Shown piece by piece: positions 1 through 9,094 of a stretch of 64,000 bases of DNA (positions are counted from its first letter, which is position 1; every line of letters starts with the position of its first letter). The translations under genes were made by a program, and so were the position numbers. The DNA lies in assembly GCA_009911185.1 (NCBI GenBank), contig QXWW01000016.1:1-64000 (forward strand), given 5' to 3'. The DNA is from Lachnospiraceae bacterium. Lineage in GTDB: Bacteria; Bacillota; Clostridia; Lachnospirales; Lachnospiraceae. Below the pieces are notes generated by a model. The model was not told the DNA's origin. It was given only the letters and a program-made list of their open reading frames with translations, and did not search any database.

Positions 1-42
1 TCGCAGATTGGGGCAATCTGCGAAAATTTTGTTTTTACAAAA
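1..42 (+). terminator. Terminator-like hairpin at the window edge
   Basis: A perfect 10-bp inverted repeat (1-10 with 14-23, 3-nt loop) is followed by a T-rich stretch (about 28-37). The T-run is offset from the stem by four A residues, so it is an imperfect intrinsic terminator. It probably ends a gene lying before the window, or attenuates transcription into the gene at 58. Confidence 0.45.
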
Positions 43-57
43 AATCAGGAGCAAATT

Positions 58-606
58 ATGGGCAGCTTTATATTTGAAGATAGTTCATTAGAGAACGTCA
101 AACAGATTATACCAAAAATTAATATCGGAACAAAAGATTTATTCATTAAACATTTTGAAATAAATACCTTTACTGACAATGGAATAAATTTCATCCCCTC
201 AGAAGCTTATCTGATAAGAGAAGAAAAATTAATATTCCGGGGCATTCATTTTCAGGATCATAAGCCGCAAAAGAGAATCCTGACGGTACTTTCAGGAGAA
301 GCATATATAACAGTAGTCAATTTAAACCGTCAATCCTCTCAATTGGGTAAACATCAGACCTTTCACTTAGAGGAAAAAGAACCCAAACTTATTTATGTTC
401 CGGAATGGTTTGGAGTTGCCACCATATCACTGCAAAATAATACCACTATTTCTGTAATGAACAGCGGTTCATATTATGCGCAATACAGTGCGGGTATCCG
501 CTACAATGACGCGACGCTTAATATCCCCTGGCCCCTGCAGAATTTTCAAATTTCCGAAAAAGACAGGCACTTAATGTCTCTGGAAGAATATCTGCACTCA
601 CAATAA
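58..606 (+). CDS. RmlC-like sugar 3,5-epimerase (cupin)
   Basis: A 182-residue protein of the dTDP-4-dehydrorhamnose 3,5-epimerase family, the usual length for RmlC. Family landmarks are visible: RGIHFQ at residues 61-66 with the catalytic-base histidine H64, the VPEWF strand near 114, a Tyr pair at 139-140, and GIRYND at 146-151. The motif normally read as PEGFAHGF is altered here (second histidine absent), so substrate or activity may differ from true RmlC. AGGAG precedes the ATG. It opens the CDP-sugar block, so it probably epimerises a 4-keto-6-deoxy nucleotide sugar beside C3/C5; that role is inferred from context. The family call is firm, the substrate is not known. Confidence 0.8.
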   Translation: MGSFIFEDSSLENVKQIIPKINIGTKDLFIKHFEINTFTDNGINFIPSEAYLIREEKLIFRGIHFQDHKPQKRILTVLSGEAYITVVNLNRQSSQLGKHQTFHLEEKEPKLIYVPEWFGVATISLQNNTTISVMNSGSYYAQYSAGIRYNDATLNIPWPLQNFQISEKDRHLMSLEEYLHSQ

Positions 607-643
607 ACAAAACGAATTTTGGAGAAGAACAAAGAGGTATGGC

Positions 644-1423
644 ATGAAGGTTGTAATATTAGCAGGCGGCAGAGGGTCCCGCCTAAGTGAAGTGACGCAT
701 TTAAAGCCAAAACCAATGGTAGAGATTGGCGACCTGCCTATACTCTGGCATATCATGAAAATTTATTCCCATTACGGCTACAACGATTTTGTAATCTGCT
801 GCGGCTATAAGGGGGAAATGATTAAAAAATATTTTACAGACTACTATATCCAGACGTCCGATATTACTGTAAACCTAAGTGACAATTCAGTGAAAATCCA
901 TGAAAACGTAGCGGAACCGTGGAGGATCACACTGGCAGACACCGGCTTAAACACAAACACGGCCGGACGCATCATGCAAATCAGAAAATATCTGGACGAC
1001 GAACCTTTTATGATGACTTATGGGGACGGCGTTGCAGATATCAATATTGATAACGTCGTAGAATTTCACAGGAAAAACAAAAAAGTAGCGACAATAACGG
1101 CTGCAAAACCGGCAGGAAGATGGGGGACTATCCAGATTTCCGGTCAGCAGGGAATTGTGGAAACCTTCCAGGAAAAAGACAAGACAGATGAGGCATGGGT
1201 AAATTCCGGATTCGCTGTCTTTGAACAGGATATTTTTCAATATTTAACCAATGAACAGGAACAATTAGAGCGGGAACCCTATGAAAGACTTGTTTCTGAT
1301 AAACAAATTAACGCTTACAAACATTACGGGTTCTGGCATGCCATGGATACCGTAAATGACCGGACGGTACTAGAGGAATATTGGAAAACAGGACAGGCGC
1401 CCTGGAAAATTTGGCAGAACTAG
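644..1423 (+). CDS. rfbF: Glucose-1-phosphate cytidylyltransferase RfbF
   Basis: Converts alpha-D-glucose 1-phosphate and CTP to CDP-glucose and diphosphate in the cytoplasm, the entry step to CDP-linked 6-deoxy and 3,6-dideoxy sugars. The 259-residue length matches the family (about 257). The N-terminus carries the nucleotidyltransferase signature LAGGRGSRLSE and the sugar-phosphate site KPKPMVEIG; YGDGVAD near residue 126 supplies a metal-binding Asp. rfbG and rfbH lie downstream in the same direction, which supports the assignment. The gene is separated from the next one by 383 bp, so the CDP-sugar genes may not all share one tight transcript. Confidence 0.95.
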   Translation: MKVVILAGGRGSRLSEVTHLKPKPMVEIGDLPILWHIMKIYSHYGYNDFVICCGYKGEMIKKYFTDYYIQTSDITVNLSDNSVKIHENVAEPWRITLADTGLNTNTAGRIMQIRKYLDDEPFMMTYGDGVADINIDNVVEFHRKNKKVATITAAKPAGRWGTIQISGQQGIVETFQEKDKTDEAWVNSGFAVFEQDIFQYLTNEQEQLEREPYERLVSDKQINAYKHYGFWHAMDTVNDRTVLEEYWKTGQAPWKIWQN

Positions 1424-1806
1424 TACAACAAAAATTAAGTAACTGAAGCTTTGACTTGTCTGCTTGTTTATCTGCTGCGTTGTCGTCAATCTGTCTTGAG
1501 ACTGAAAATTTATTCTGCATTATTTGTCCGAATGTTAAGCGGTCAGCACATCAGCGTGTGTTTGAAAATGACTTTCTGACAGACGCCTGTTCTGCTTCAT
1601 GGAAGATACATACTAAATAAGAAAGGCGTAGAAGACCGCATTGACCGAAATTGTTTCCAGCACAAAACAGAAGAATCAGGCGTAACAGAATCTGCACCGG
1701 CAAACGCTAACGCCGCAGATGAAACATCAGACAAATCAGTCTGTTACTTATTTTCGCATACGTCAGTAAAACAGGAAAACACCCATCATTAAGGAGGTAA
1801 TACAAT
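1424..1806 (+). other. 383-bp gap, no supported gene; possible coding remnant
   Basis: I see no RNA gene, terminator or convincing promoter here. One plus-strand frame stays open from about 1580 to the stop at 1790-1792 and reads like degraded coding sequence, but it has no start codon or ribosome site and no family I recognise. The end of the gap carries the strong AAGGAGGT ribosome site (about 1791-1799) of the transketolase gene. Confidence 0.35.
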
Positions 1807-2613
1807 TTGGAAACCAAAGAATTAGCAAAACGAATCAGAAAACATGCCGTCGAAATGACCCATGCATCTCACGCGTCTCACATTGGATCCGTATTATCCA
1901 TCGCAGATATCGTCGCCGTTTTATACAACGACGTGCTGCATTATCACGCATCAGAACCCAGATGGGAAGACCGTGACCGCCTTGTGCTGAGCAAGGGCCA
2001 TGCCGGCATCGCCATCTATGCTGCACTGGCCGAATGCGGATTCTTTTCCGTTAGCGAATTAGAGCATTATTACCAGGATGGAAGCCCCTATTCCGGCCAT
2101 GTATCCCATAAAGGAGTCCCAGGCGTTGAGATTTCTACCGGCAGTCTTGGGCATGGGGCCGCCATGGCATGTGGAATTGCGCTTAGTGGAAAAGCTAAGA
2201 AAAAAGATTACCACGTATATACCATTGTGGGTGATGGAGAATGTGAAGAAGGCGTCATCTGGGAGACGGCTATGATCGCCTGCCAACAGCATCTTGACAA
2301 TTTCACAATTATTGTCGACGCCAATAAGATGCAGGGCATGGGAGATTGCAAAGACGCCACCGCATTATATCCCCTGACAGAAAAATGGGAAAGTTTCGGT
2401 TTTTATACAATTAATGTAGAAGATGGCAATGATATAACGCAGCTGCAAAAAGCTTTTAAAAACTTTGAACACGGAAGGCCCAGGTGCGTAATTGCCAATA
2501 CTGTAAAAGGAAAAGGCATTTCCTTCATGGAAAATGATATTTTATGGCATTTCCGGGATCCACAGGGAGAGCAATATGAACAGGCAGTGCGGGAATTGGA
2601 GGCTTTAAGATGA
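1807..2613 (+). CDS. Transketolase-like N-terminal subunit (ThDP-binding)
   Basis: A 268-residue N-terminal half of a split transketolase. It holds the thiamine-diphosphate motif GDGECEEG (about residue 142) ending in the DANKMQG segment, together with LSKGHAG and STGSLGHG, all typical of the PP domain. It starts at TTG, chosen because AAGGAGGT lies about seven bases upstream and the protein alignment begins there. Its stop overlaps the start of the partner subunit by four bases (ATGA), implying coupled translation and a heterodimer. Inside an rfbF/rfbG/rfbH block it more likely transfers a two-carbon unit to a nucleotide-sugar ketone, or makes a ketol precursor, than serves the pentose pathway. 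That role is inference. Confidence 0.85.
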   Translation: METKELAKRIRKHAVEMTHASHASHIGSVLSIADIVAVLYNDVLHYHASEPRWEDRDRLVLSKGHAGIAIYAALAECGFFSVSELEHYYQDGSPYSGHVSHKGVPGVEISTGSLGHGAAMACGIALSGKAKKKDYHVYTIVGDGECEEGVIWETAMIACQQHLDNFTIIVDANKMQGMGDCKDATALYPLTEKWESFGFYTINVEDGNDITQLQKAFKNFEHGRPRCVIANTVKGKGISFMENDILWHFRDPQGEQYEQAVRELEALR

Positions 2614-3527
2614 GGACAACAGTAATTGAAAGATTGAAAGAACTCGCAAAACAAGATGACAGAATTGCACTGATTACCGGCGATTCCGGTTATAGCGTAG
2701 TAGAAACATTTATAGAAAAATATCCTGAAAGATGCTTCAACATGGGAATTAATGAACAGGCAACCGCATCCATTGCCGCCGGTATGGCGTTAGAAGGCTA
2801 TAAAGTATATGTATACGGCATTGGAAACTTTCCAACGCTTCGCTGTCTGGAACAGATACGAAACGACATCTGCTATCACAATGCCGAAGTTACCGTACTG
2901 GCCACCGGAGGCGGTTTTGCATATGGCCAACTTGGCATGAGCCATCATGCCACAGAAGAAATAGCCGCAATGCGCCCCTTCGAACATATGAGAATCTATA
3001 TGCCGGCAGATCCAAAGGAAGCCGTTTGCGCATTAAACGATTCCTACGCTTATCACGGCCCTGCTTACATACGCCTGGGACGCGGACACGATGAAAAAAT
3101 ATACGACCCGTCTGTAAATATTGACGTATCGAAGGCCATATCTTTTTTTGACGCTTCCGATATTAATGTATTTGCTTCTGGAACAATATTGGCTGAGGCT
3201 GTTGACGCGGTGCAAAAACTGAAAAACCGCGGGATAAATATCGGTCTGTACAGTTTTCCGCGCGTCAAGCCGCTTGACACGGACACAATTGCCAAAGTAG
3301 CTGAAAAATGTAAAACAATTATTACCCTGGAGGAACACAGCACCATTGGCGGGTTTGGCTCAGCTGTTGCGGAAACAGTATCTGCTATGCAAGGAGCGCG
3401 TGCGCAGGTTATTCGGCTGGGATTGGACGATAAATTTACAAGCGTTGTTGGAAGTCAGGCTTATCTTAGAGATTACTATGGCATCTCTTCCAGTAAAATT
3501 GCAGCATGTATTGAACATATCATGTAA
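2610..3527 (+). CDS. Transketolase-like C-terminal subunit
   Basis: A 305-residue partner to the preceding subunit, covering the pyrimidine-binding and C-terminal transketolase domains. The segment MGINEQATASIAAGMALEG contains the invariant glutamate that activates the thiamine ring, and TLEEHSTIGGFGSAVAE is the usual C-terminal domain motif. The start ATG overlaps the upstream stop (ATGA). Two-piece transketolases occur as housekeeping enzymes in many Firmicutes and archaea, but also in gene clusters for branched sugars. Context favours the latter. Catalytic residues look intact. Confidence 0.85.
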   Translation: MRTTVIERLKELAKQDDRIALITGDSGYSVVETFIEKYPERCFNMGINEQATASIAAGMALEGYKVYVYGIGNFPTLRCLEQIRNDICYHNAEVTVLATGGGFAYGQLGMSHHATEEIAAMRPFEHMRIYMPADPKEAVCALNDSYAYHGPAYIRLGRGHDEKIYDPSVNIDVSKAISFFDASDINVFASGTILAEAVDAVQKLKNRGINIGLYSFPRVKPLDTDTIAKVAEKCKTIITLEEHSTIGGFGSAVAETVSAMQGARAQVIRLGLDDKFTSVVGSQAYLRDYYGISSSKIAACIEHIM

Positions 3528-3608
3528 CGGCCGCTTGCAAAAGGTTTTCTTACCCGATGAAAAGCAGTTTGTTTCATGTCTTAGACAATAGAAAGGAATG
3601 AAAAGATC

Positions 3609-4760
3609 ATGAGAGAACATTGTATTGTTTGCGGCGCCCCCCTGATAAAACCTCCCTTATTCGTATGCCGCAATATGCCGGGCGTATCACAGGATCTTCC
3701 TACCAAAGACAATTTGGATCAGGACAGTCCTATGAATTTGGATCTTTGCCAGTGCAGCGGATGCGGACTGGTACAGTTTGACTGCGAACCGGTTCCATAT
3801 TACCGGGATTCCACACGGGCCGGTGAACGCTGTGAGGCATTAATCGCTCTACGCCAAAAGCAGTATAAGCATTTAATTGAAACGTATCAGCTTCAGGGAA
3901 AAAAGATTTTGGAAGTAGGCGCCGGAAAAGGCGGCTTTCTGAAAACTTTGAAAGAGATGAAAGAATATCAGATACAAGAATACGGCATTGAAAATAATCC
4001 TGAATTTGTGAAGATTGCAAGAGAAACGGAAGGCGTTAACGTTCAGCAGGGATATACGGAAACGTCAAAGACAGAGATCGCCGGAGGACCGTTTGATGCA
4101 TTTGTTTCCTTTTCTTACCCGGCAAGACTAATTGAACCAAATACTATGCTGCAATGCGTTTCTCATAATTTAACCGATGAGGGCGTGGGATTGATTATGG
4201 TGCCCAGTCTGGAACATTTATTAAAACCTGGCGGATTTTACGATATTGCCAGAGATCATATTGCATATTACAGCAAAGATACCCTGCGCTTCTTACTTCA
4301 AAAAAATGGTTTTGACGTTTTAGAGCAGGGAGAGGTATCTCAGCTTTACATTTATGCCATCGTGAAAAAGCGTGCGCTGGTCAATATCCAGGAGTCCTGG
4401 TCTGATGTGGGTGATCTGACAGAAAAAGTAAGGGACTTTGCGCAAAAATCTACAGAAAACGGCAAAAAACTAGCTGTCTGGTGCGCAGGACATTTTGCTT
4501 TTACCGTATTATCTACGTCTGGGATTGCAAGTCAGGTTTCGTACATTATTGATAATGCAAAATTTAAGCAGGGCTGTTTTGCACCGGCATCTCACGTACC
4601 GATTGTGGGCGTAGAACATTATCAAACGGAACCGGTAGACAGTATCCTGATTCTTGGCCCTATCTATATAGAAGAAATAATAAAAGAAATCAAAGGAAAA
4701 TGTTCTTCTGACATTACAATTGCAGCGATGGATAAAAGCGGACTCCGGACAGGACTTTGA
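3609..4760 (+). CDS. Sugar C-methyltransferase with zinc-binding N-terminus
   Basis: A 383-residue SAM-dependent C-methyltransferase of the TylC3/NovU type, which adds a methyl carbon to a 4-keto deoxysugar nucleotide. The order of domains is typical: an N-terminal zinc-finger-like domain (C5, C8 and a later CxCxxC near residue 47), a class I SAM fold with motif LEVGAGKGGFL around residues 98-108, and a C-terminal Rossmann-like domain (about 284-383) with AVWCAGHFAF. Length agrees with the family (about 400). It sits between the transketolase pair and the YerE-like enzyme, so this cluster holds three candidate carbon-branching activities. Confidence 0.85.
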   Translation: MREHCIVCGAPLIKPPLFVCRNMPGVSQDLPTKDNLDQDSPMNLDLCQCSGCGLVQFDCEPVPYYRDSTRAGERCEALIALRQKQYKHLIETYQLQGKKILEVGAGKGGFLKTLKEMKEYQIQEYGIENNPEFVKIARETEGVNVQQGYTETSKTEIAGGPFDAFVSFSYPARLIEPNTMLQCVSHNLTDEGVGLIMVPSLEHLLKPGGFYDIARDHIAYYSKDTLRFLLQKNGFDVLEQGEVSQLYIYAIVKKRALVNIQESWSDVGDLTEKVRDFAQKSTENGKKLAVWCAGHFAFTVLSTSGIASQVSYIIDNAKFKQGCFAPASHVPIVGVEHYQTEPVDSILILGPIYIEEIIKEIKGKCSSDITIAAMDKSGLRTGL

Positions 4761-4803
4761 TTGTAAATGGTAAAAACCTGAAATAAAACCAAGGAGAACA
4801 AGC

Positions 4804-6573
4804 ATGACAGTATCCGAATATATTTTTGATTTTTTACAGAAAAAAGGCGTGGAAACCGTATATATGGTTTCTGGAAGTTCTTCCATGTGGCTGACTGATT
4901 CTCTGTATAAAAACAAGAAGCTTCATGCAGTCTGTACGCATCATGAACAGGCTGCGGCTATGGCCGCCGACCTTTCCGGACGTATGAAAGGTATTCCAGG
5001 CGCTGCATTAGTGACCATTGGTCCGGGAGCTACCAACGCCATTACGGGAGTGGCAGAAGCCTATGTAGATTCAAGCCCGCTTTTTGTCATTTCCGGACAG
5101 GCAAGTTCAAAATTATTGCGATACGAGCAGGAATCAGGCATACGCCAGCACGGCACGCAAAGTTTAGATTTGGAACCCTTGGTTTCTTCTATTACAAAAT
5201 ATTTTGCCGCCGTCATGAACCCTGCAGATATCCGCTATCATATGGAACGCGCATATTTCGAGGCAATGGATAAAAGGCGGGGGCCGGTATGGATAGACGT
5301 ACCCGTAGACATACAAAACCGCCAGGTTCCAGAAAATATGGCGGCATTTAACAGTTCAAAGAACAAAGATACGGAAACAGCCGAAAACGCAGCCGAAAAA
5401 GATATACAGGAAATTTTGCACAAAATTTCCAAAGCAGAGCGTCCTTTACTTCTCGCGGGTGGAGGAATCAGCAAAGAATCCGTTTTTGCCATCACCGGCA
5501 AACTTCACATTCCTGTCGTAACCTCGCGGATGGGAATCGACCGCATTGTCTCCGACAGTCCCTATTATGTTGGACGAATCGGCGCGTATGGACAAAGGGC
5601 GGCGCATTTTGCCGTTCAACAGGCAGACGTATTGTTAGTCATCGGCTGCCGGCTTTCCGTCTCTTCCATTGGTTATTATCCTGACAGATTTGGAGCCGAA
5701 GCTTACAAAATCCAGATAGACATAGATCCAAAAGAATTAGACAAAACAGATGTTCCTATTAACAAAAAAATCTGTATGCTGGAAACGGAATTTACAGACA
5801 AACTTCTAAAACTGGAGACATTAAATTGCAATAACTGGCTTTCTTATTGTATGTCGCTGAGAGCGCACTATCCTGTGGTAGAAAAAACATATCAGCTCTG
5901 CAGTCCTTTAAATTCCTACTATTTCACAGATATCCTCAGCAGGCTTGCACCGGAAAACGCAGTTGTTGTAGTGGACACCGGAAGCGTATGCAATGTAGCG
6001 TCTCAAACCTGGTCTGTGAAAAAAGAGCAGCAATATTTTATCTCCGGCGGTCTTTCCTGTATGGGCTTCTGGGCCGGGGCAATTGGATGCTGCACAGATG
6101 GAAAACCCGTTATTGCACTGTCAGGTGACGGAAGTGTATCTATGAATGTCCAGGAGTTTGCAACCTTACGCTATTACAATCTGCCTGTCAAATTATTTGT
6201 ATATCAAAATGACGGCTATATGCTGATTCGTCATAATCAACATAATTATATGGAAGACCGTTTTTTAGGCGTAGGCCCGGAAAGCGGCGTAAAAACCCCA
6301 GATTTCTGTAAAGTAGCCGCCGCTTATGGTATTCCAGGCATACAAATTTCTTACGGAGATAATATAGAGGAAAAAATAATAGAAACCCTGTCTTTCGACG
6401 GTCCTGCCATCTGTCAGGTAATGCTGGAACAATTCGGGCCTCTGGCTCCTAGAATCGCTTCTAAAGTAATGCCGGACGGAAGCTTGAGAGCCGCTGAATT
6501 TGACGATCTTGCGCCATTTTTAGCGGAAAATGAAAAACCCATACCCTTTTCGGAAATACCGCAACACGGATGA
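4804..6573 (+). CDS. ThDP-dependent acetolactate-synthase-like enzyme, YerE-like candidate
   Basis: A 589-residue enzyme with the three-domain thiamine-diphosphate/flavin fold of acetolactate synthase. THHEQAAAMAAD near residue 45 holds the catalytic glutamate, and GDGSVSMN near 439 with YQND about 26 residues on forms the ThDP/Mg site. Known relatives in sugar clusters (YerE of yersiniose biosynthesis) take pyruvate and attach an acetyl group at C4 of CDP-4-keto-3,6-dideoxyglucose. Neighbouring rfbF, rfbG and rfbH would make exactly that acceptor, so a YerE-like role is the best inference. A housekeeping acetolactate synthase is less likely given the location and lack of a small subunit. Confidence 0.75.
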   Translation: MTVSEYIFDFLQKKGVETVYMVSGSSSMWLTDSLYKNKKLHAVCTHHEQAAAMAADLSGRMKGIPGAALVTIGPGATNAITGVAEAYVDSSPLFVISGQASSKLLRYEQESGIRQHGTQSLDLEPLVSSITKYFAAVMNPADIRYHMERAYFEAMDKRRGPVWIDVPVDIQNRQVPENMAAFNSSKNKDTETAENAAEKDIQEILHKISKAERPLLLAGGGISKESVFAITGKLHIPVVTSRMGIDRIVSDSPYYVGRIGAYGQRAAHFAVQQADVLLVIGCRLSVSSIGYYPDRFGAEAYKIQIDIDPKELDKTDVPINKKICMLETEFTDKLLKLETLNCNNWLSYCMSLRAHYPVVEKTYQLCSPLNSYYFTDILSRLAPENAVVVVDTGSVCNVASQTWSVKKEQQYFISGGLSCMGFWAGAIGCCTDGKPVIALSGDGSVSMNVQEFATLRYYNLPVKLFVYQNDGYMLIRHNQHNYMEDRFLGVGPESGVKTPDFCKVAAAYGIPGIQISYGDNIEEKIIETLSFDGPAICQVMLEQFGPLAPRIASKVMPDGSLRAAEFDDLAPFLAENEKPIPFSEIPQHG

Positions 6574-6641
6574 GACGTAAACGAATTTAATTTCTTTTAC
6601 TTACTTCCTGCTTACACAAAATAGTTAGAACAGAGAAAACC

Positions 6642-7739
6642 ATGAAAAATGCATTATTACATAATCTGCAATTCTATAAAGGAAAGCGAATCTTAATAAC
6701 TGGACATACCGGTTTCAAAGGAGCATGGCTAACCACAATCTTAAATTATATGGAAGCCAACTCCATGGGATATGCGCTTGCCGCGGAGCCTGGCAGCCTG
6801 TATGAAAAAATTCAGGGAAATGAGCTGATTCACAATGTGACTGGCGATCTTTTGGATTATCCGCTTTTAGAAAAAACAGTGCGAAATTTCCAGCCTGAGA
6901 TTGTGATCCATATGGGGGCTTTTGGATTTATAAAAGAATGTTACCAGGATCCTGTGCGGGCATACCATACAAATCTCATTGGAAGCCTGAACCTCTTAGA
7001 AGCCCTGCGGACGTGCCGTTCGGTAAAGAGTATTGTTATGGTATCTACGGACAAGGTATATGACAACAAAGGGGATGGGACGCTCTATCGTGAACAAGAC
7101 GCATTAGGAGGCGCGGACGCATATTCCTGTAGCAAATCATGTATGGAGCTGATGGTCAGGAATTACCGCCAGTCTTATTTTCAAACGGACGCTCACAGCA
7201 GCGGAATCGCAGTTGTACGGACAAGTAATGTACTGGCTGGCGGCGATCATGTACAGACAAGATTAATCCCAACCATCCTGAAATCAATAGCGGAAGGTAC
7301 CACTGTAGAATTGCGTAATCCTTTGCAGACCAGACCATGGCAGTCCGTCTTAGACGCATTAAACGGCTATCTTGCGCTGGCAAGGCTTTTGTATCAAAAT
7401 CCGGACGAATATTCCGGAGAATGGAACATTGGGCCGACACAAAACGGTATCAAAACCGTTTCCTGGATTTTTGAAAAAATTCGTTGTTCCTTCCAGGGGC
7501 TGGATTTTATACCCGGAGAACACTTTACAGTTACCGAATCAGAGACGCTGGGCTTAAATATTCAAAAAGCTTTGGACAAACTGGATTGGAAACCGCTCCT
7601 GACCTGCGAAAAAGTAGTGGAACAGGTCGTGGACTTTTTTAAAAGCCAGGCGGCTGGCGAATGGGAACGTCAGATATGCCTGCGCCAAATTAAAGATTTT
7701 TATGGAGGATGTTACGATGAAGCAGAGATGGAGAAATGA
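6642..7739 (+). CDS. rfbG: CDP-glucose 4,6-dehydratase RfbG
   Basis: Converts CDP-glucose to CDP-4-keto-6-deoxyglucose with bound NAD. This 365-residue extended short-chain dehydrogenase begins with the CDP-glucose-dehydratase signature GKRILITGHTGFKGAWL, has STDKVYDNK in the active-site strand, and the YxxxK pair in AYSCSK. Length is normal (about 360). The strand motif usually read HLAAQPLV is HMGAFGFI here, a small departure that does not touch the catalytic residues. The end overlaps the rfbH start by 23 bases. Confidence 0.93.
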   Translation: MKNALLHNLQFYKGKRILITGHTGFKGAWLTTILNYMEANSMGYALAAEPGSLYEKIQGNELIHNVTGDLLDYPLLEKTVRNFQPEIVIHMGAFGFIKECYQDPVRAYHTNLIGSLNLLEALRTCRSVKSIVMVSTDKVYDNKGDGTLYREQDALGGADAYSCSKSCMELMVRNYRQSYFQTDAHSSGIAVVRTSNVLAGGDHVQTRLIPTILKSIAEGTTVELRNPLQTRPWQSVLDALNGYLALARLLYQNPDEYSGEWNIGPTQNGIKTVSWIFEKIRCSFQGLDFIPGEHFTVTESETLGLNIQKALDKLDWKPLLTCEKVVEQVVDFFKSQAAGEWERQICLRQIKDFYGGCYDEAEMEK

Positions 7740-9066
7740 GCAAGAAGCGCGGCAAGACATTTTAGATTTGGTGGCTGATTATTATCACACATACAAAGAA
7801 GAAAATCATCCCTATGAACCTGGCGGCAAAATCCCTTATGCCGGCCGGGTATACGATGAAAAGGAAATGTGCCGGCTCACAGAAGCCGCGCTTGATTTCT
7901 GGCTTACATCAGGGAGATTTGTACGGGAGTTTGAAGCGCAGTTTTCAAAGTGGCTGGGCGTTTCCTATACAAGTCTGGTAAACAGCGGCTCCTCCGCCAA
8001 TCTGGTGGCGTTTGCCGCTCTTACCGTTCCGGAACTGGGAGAACGGGCCATAAAACCTGAAGATGAAGTTATTACCGTTGCTGCCGCCTTTCCCACCACG
8101 GTAAATCCCATTATTCAATACGGCGCCATTCCCGTATTTCTCGACGTTACGATTCCACAATATAATATTGACGTTCAAATGTTAGAAAAGGCGTATTCTC
8201 CGAAAACAAAGGCCGTTTTTCTGGCCCATACCCTGGGAAACCCCTTTGATTTAGACGCCGTCAAATCATTTTGTGACCGGCATAACCTATGGCTGATTGA
8301 AGATAATTGTGACGCTTTGGGCGGAACCTATACTTATCACGGCGAAGAATGCATGGTTGGCACTATCGGAGACATTGGAACTTCCAGCTTTTACCCGCCG
8401 CACCACATGACCATGGGAGAAGGCGGCTGTGTCTACACAAACAATCCCCAGCTTCACAGGCTAATCCGTTCTTTCCGCGACTGGGGACGGGACTGCATGT
8501 GCGAATCCGGACAGGATGATATGTGCGGCCACCGTTTTGACGGAACCTATGGTGAACTGCCGCAGGGATATGACCATAAATTTGTATACAGCCATTTTGG
8601 CTATAATTTAAAAATTACAGACCTGCAGGCCGCCATAGGATGCGAGCAGCTTAAAAAATTACCCGGTTTTGTGAAAACCAGAAGACATAACTGGAAACGC
8701 CTCCGGGAAGGGCTTGCATGCGTTTCCGATCAGATCATCTTACCAGAAGCGCAGCCCTGCAGCAATCCAAGCTGGTTTGGCTTCCTGATTACGGTCAGGA
8801 AGGGTATAGATTGTATTGAAGTCGTGAAATACATAGAACGTAAAGGCATCCAGACCAGAAGACTTTTCGCCGGAAATCTGATAAAACATCCCTGTTTTGA
8901 CGAAATGCGCTGCCGAAACGAAGGATACCGCATCGTCGGCAATTTGAAAAATACGGACCGCATTATGAAAGATTCCTTCTGGGTAGGCGTATATCCGGGA
9001 ATGGACGACGCCAGGATAGATTATATGATAGCAGTCATCAAACAGGCGCTGCAGAATCAAAAATAA
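7717..9066 (+). CDS. rfbH: CDP-4-keto-6-deoxyglucose 3-dehydrase RfbH
   Basis: A 449-residue PMP-dependent, [2Fe-2S]-containing dehydratase (E1) that removes the C3 hydroxyl of CDP-4-keto-6-deoxyglucose. The residue that is lysine in normal DegT/ArnB aminotransferases is histidine in SFYPPHHMTMGEGG, the hallmark of this family. Iron-sulfur ligands are present as CMC followed seven residues later by another Cys, plus DNCDALGG. I start it at 7717, not at the in-frame ATG 7702, because GGAGG at 7704-7708 is spaced correctly only for 7717. The reductase partner (RfbI/AscD, E3) is not in this window. Confidence 0.93.
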   Translation: MKQRWRNEQEARQDILDLVADYYHTYKEENHPYEPGGKIPYAGRVYDEKEMCRLTEAALDFWLTSGRFVREFEAQFSKWLGVSYTSLVNSGSSANLVAFAALTVPELGERAIKPEDEVITVAAAFPTTVNPIIQYGAIPVFLDVTIPQYNIDVQMLEKAYSPKTKAVFLAHTLGNPFDLDAVKSFCDRHNLWLIEDNCDALGGTYTYHGEECMVGTIGDIGTSSFYPPHHMTMGEGGCVYTNNPQLHRLIRSFRDWGRDCMCESGQDDMCGHRFDGTYGELPQGYDHKFVYSHFGYNLKITDLQAAIGCEQLKKLPGFVKTRRHNWKRLREGLACVSDQIILPEAQPCSNPSWFGFLITVRKGIDCIEVVKYIERKGIQTRRLFAGNLIKHPCFDEMRCRNEGYRIVGNLKNTDRIMKDSFWVGVYPGMDDARIDYMIAVIKQALQNQK

Positions 9067-9094
9067 TCACTGAGAACAATAACAGGACAAAAAA

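Noticed and set aside
4804-6573. Reading the ThDP enzyme as housekeeping acetolactate synthase
   Set aside because: No regulatory small subunit or branched-chain amino acid genes nearby; all neighbours are sugar genes. Not fully excluded.
7702-7716. Upstream ATG for rfbH at 7702
   Set aside because: The ribosome site GGAGG lies after this ATG, so it serves ATG 7717.
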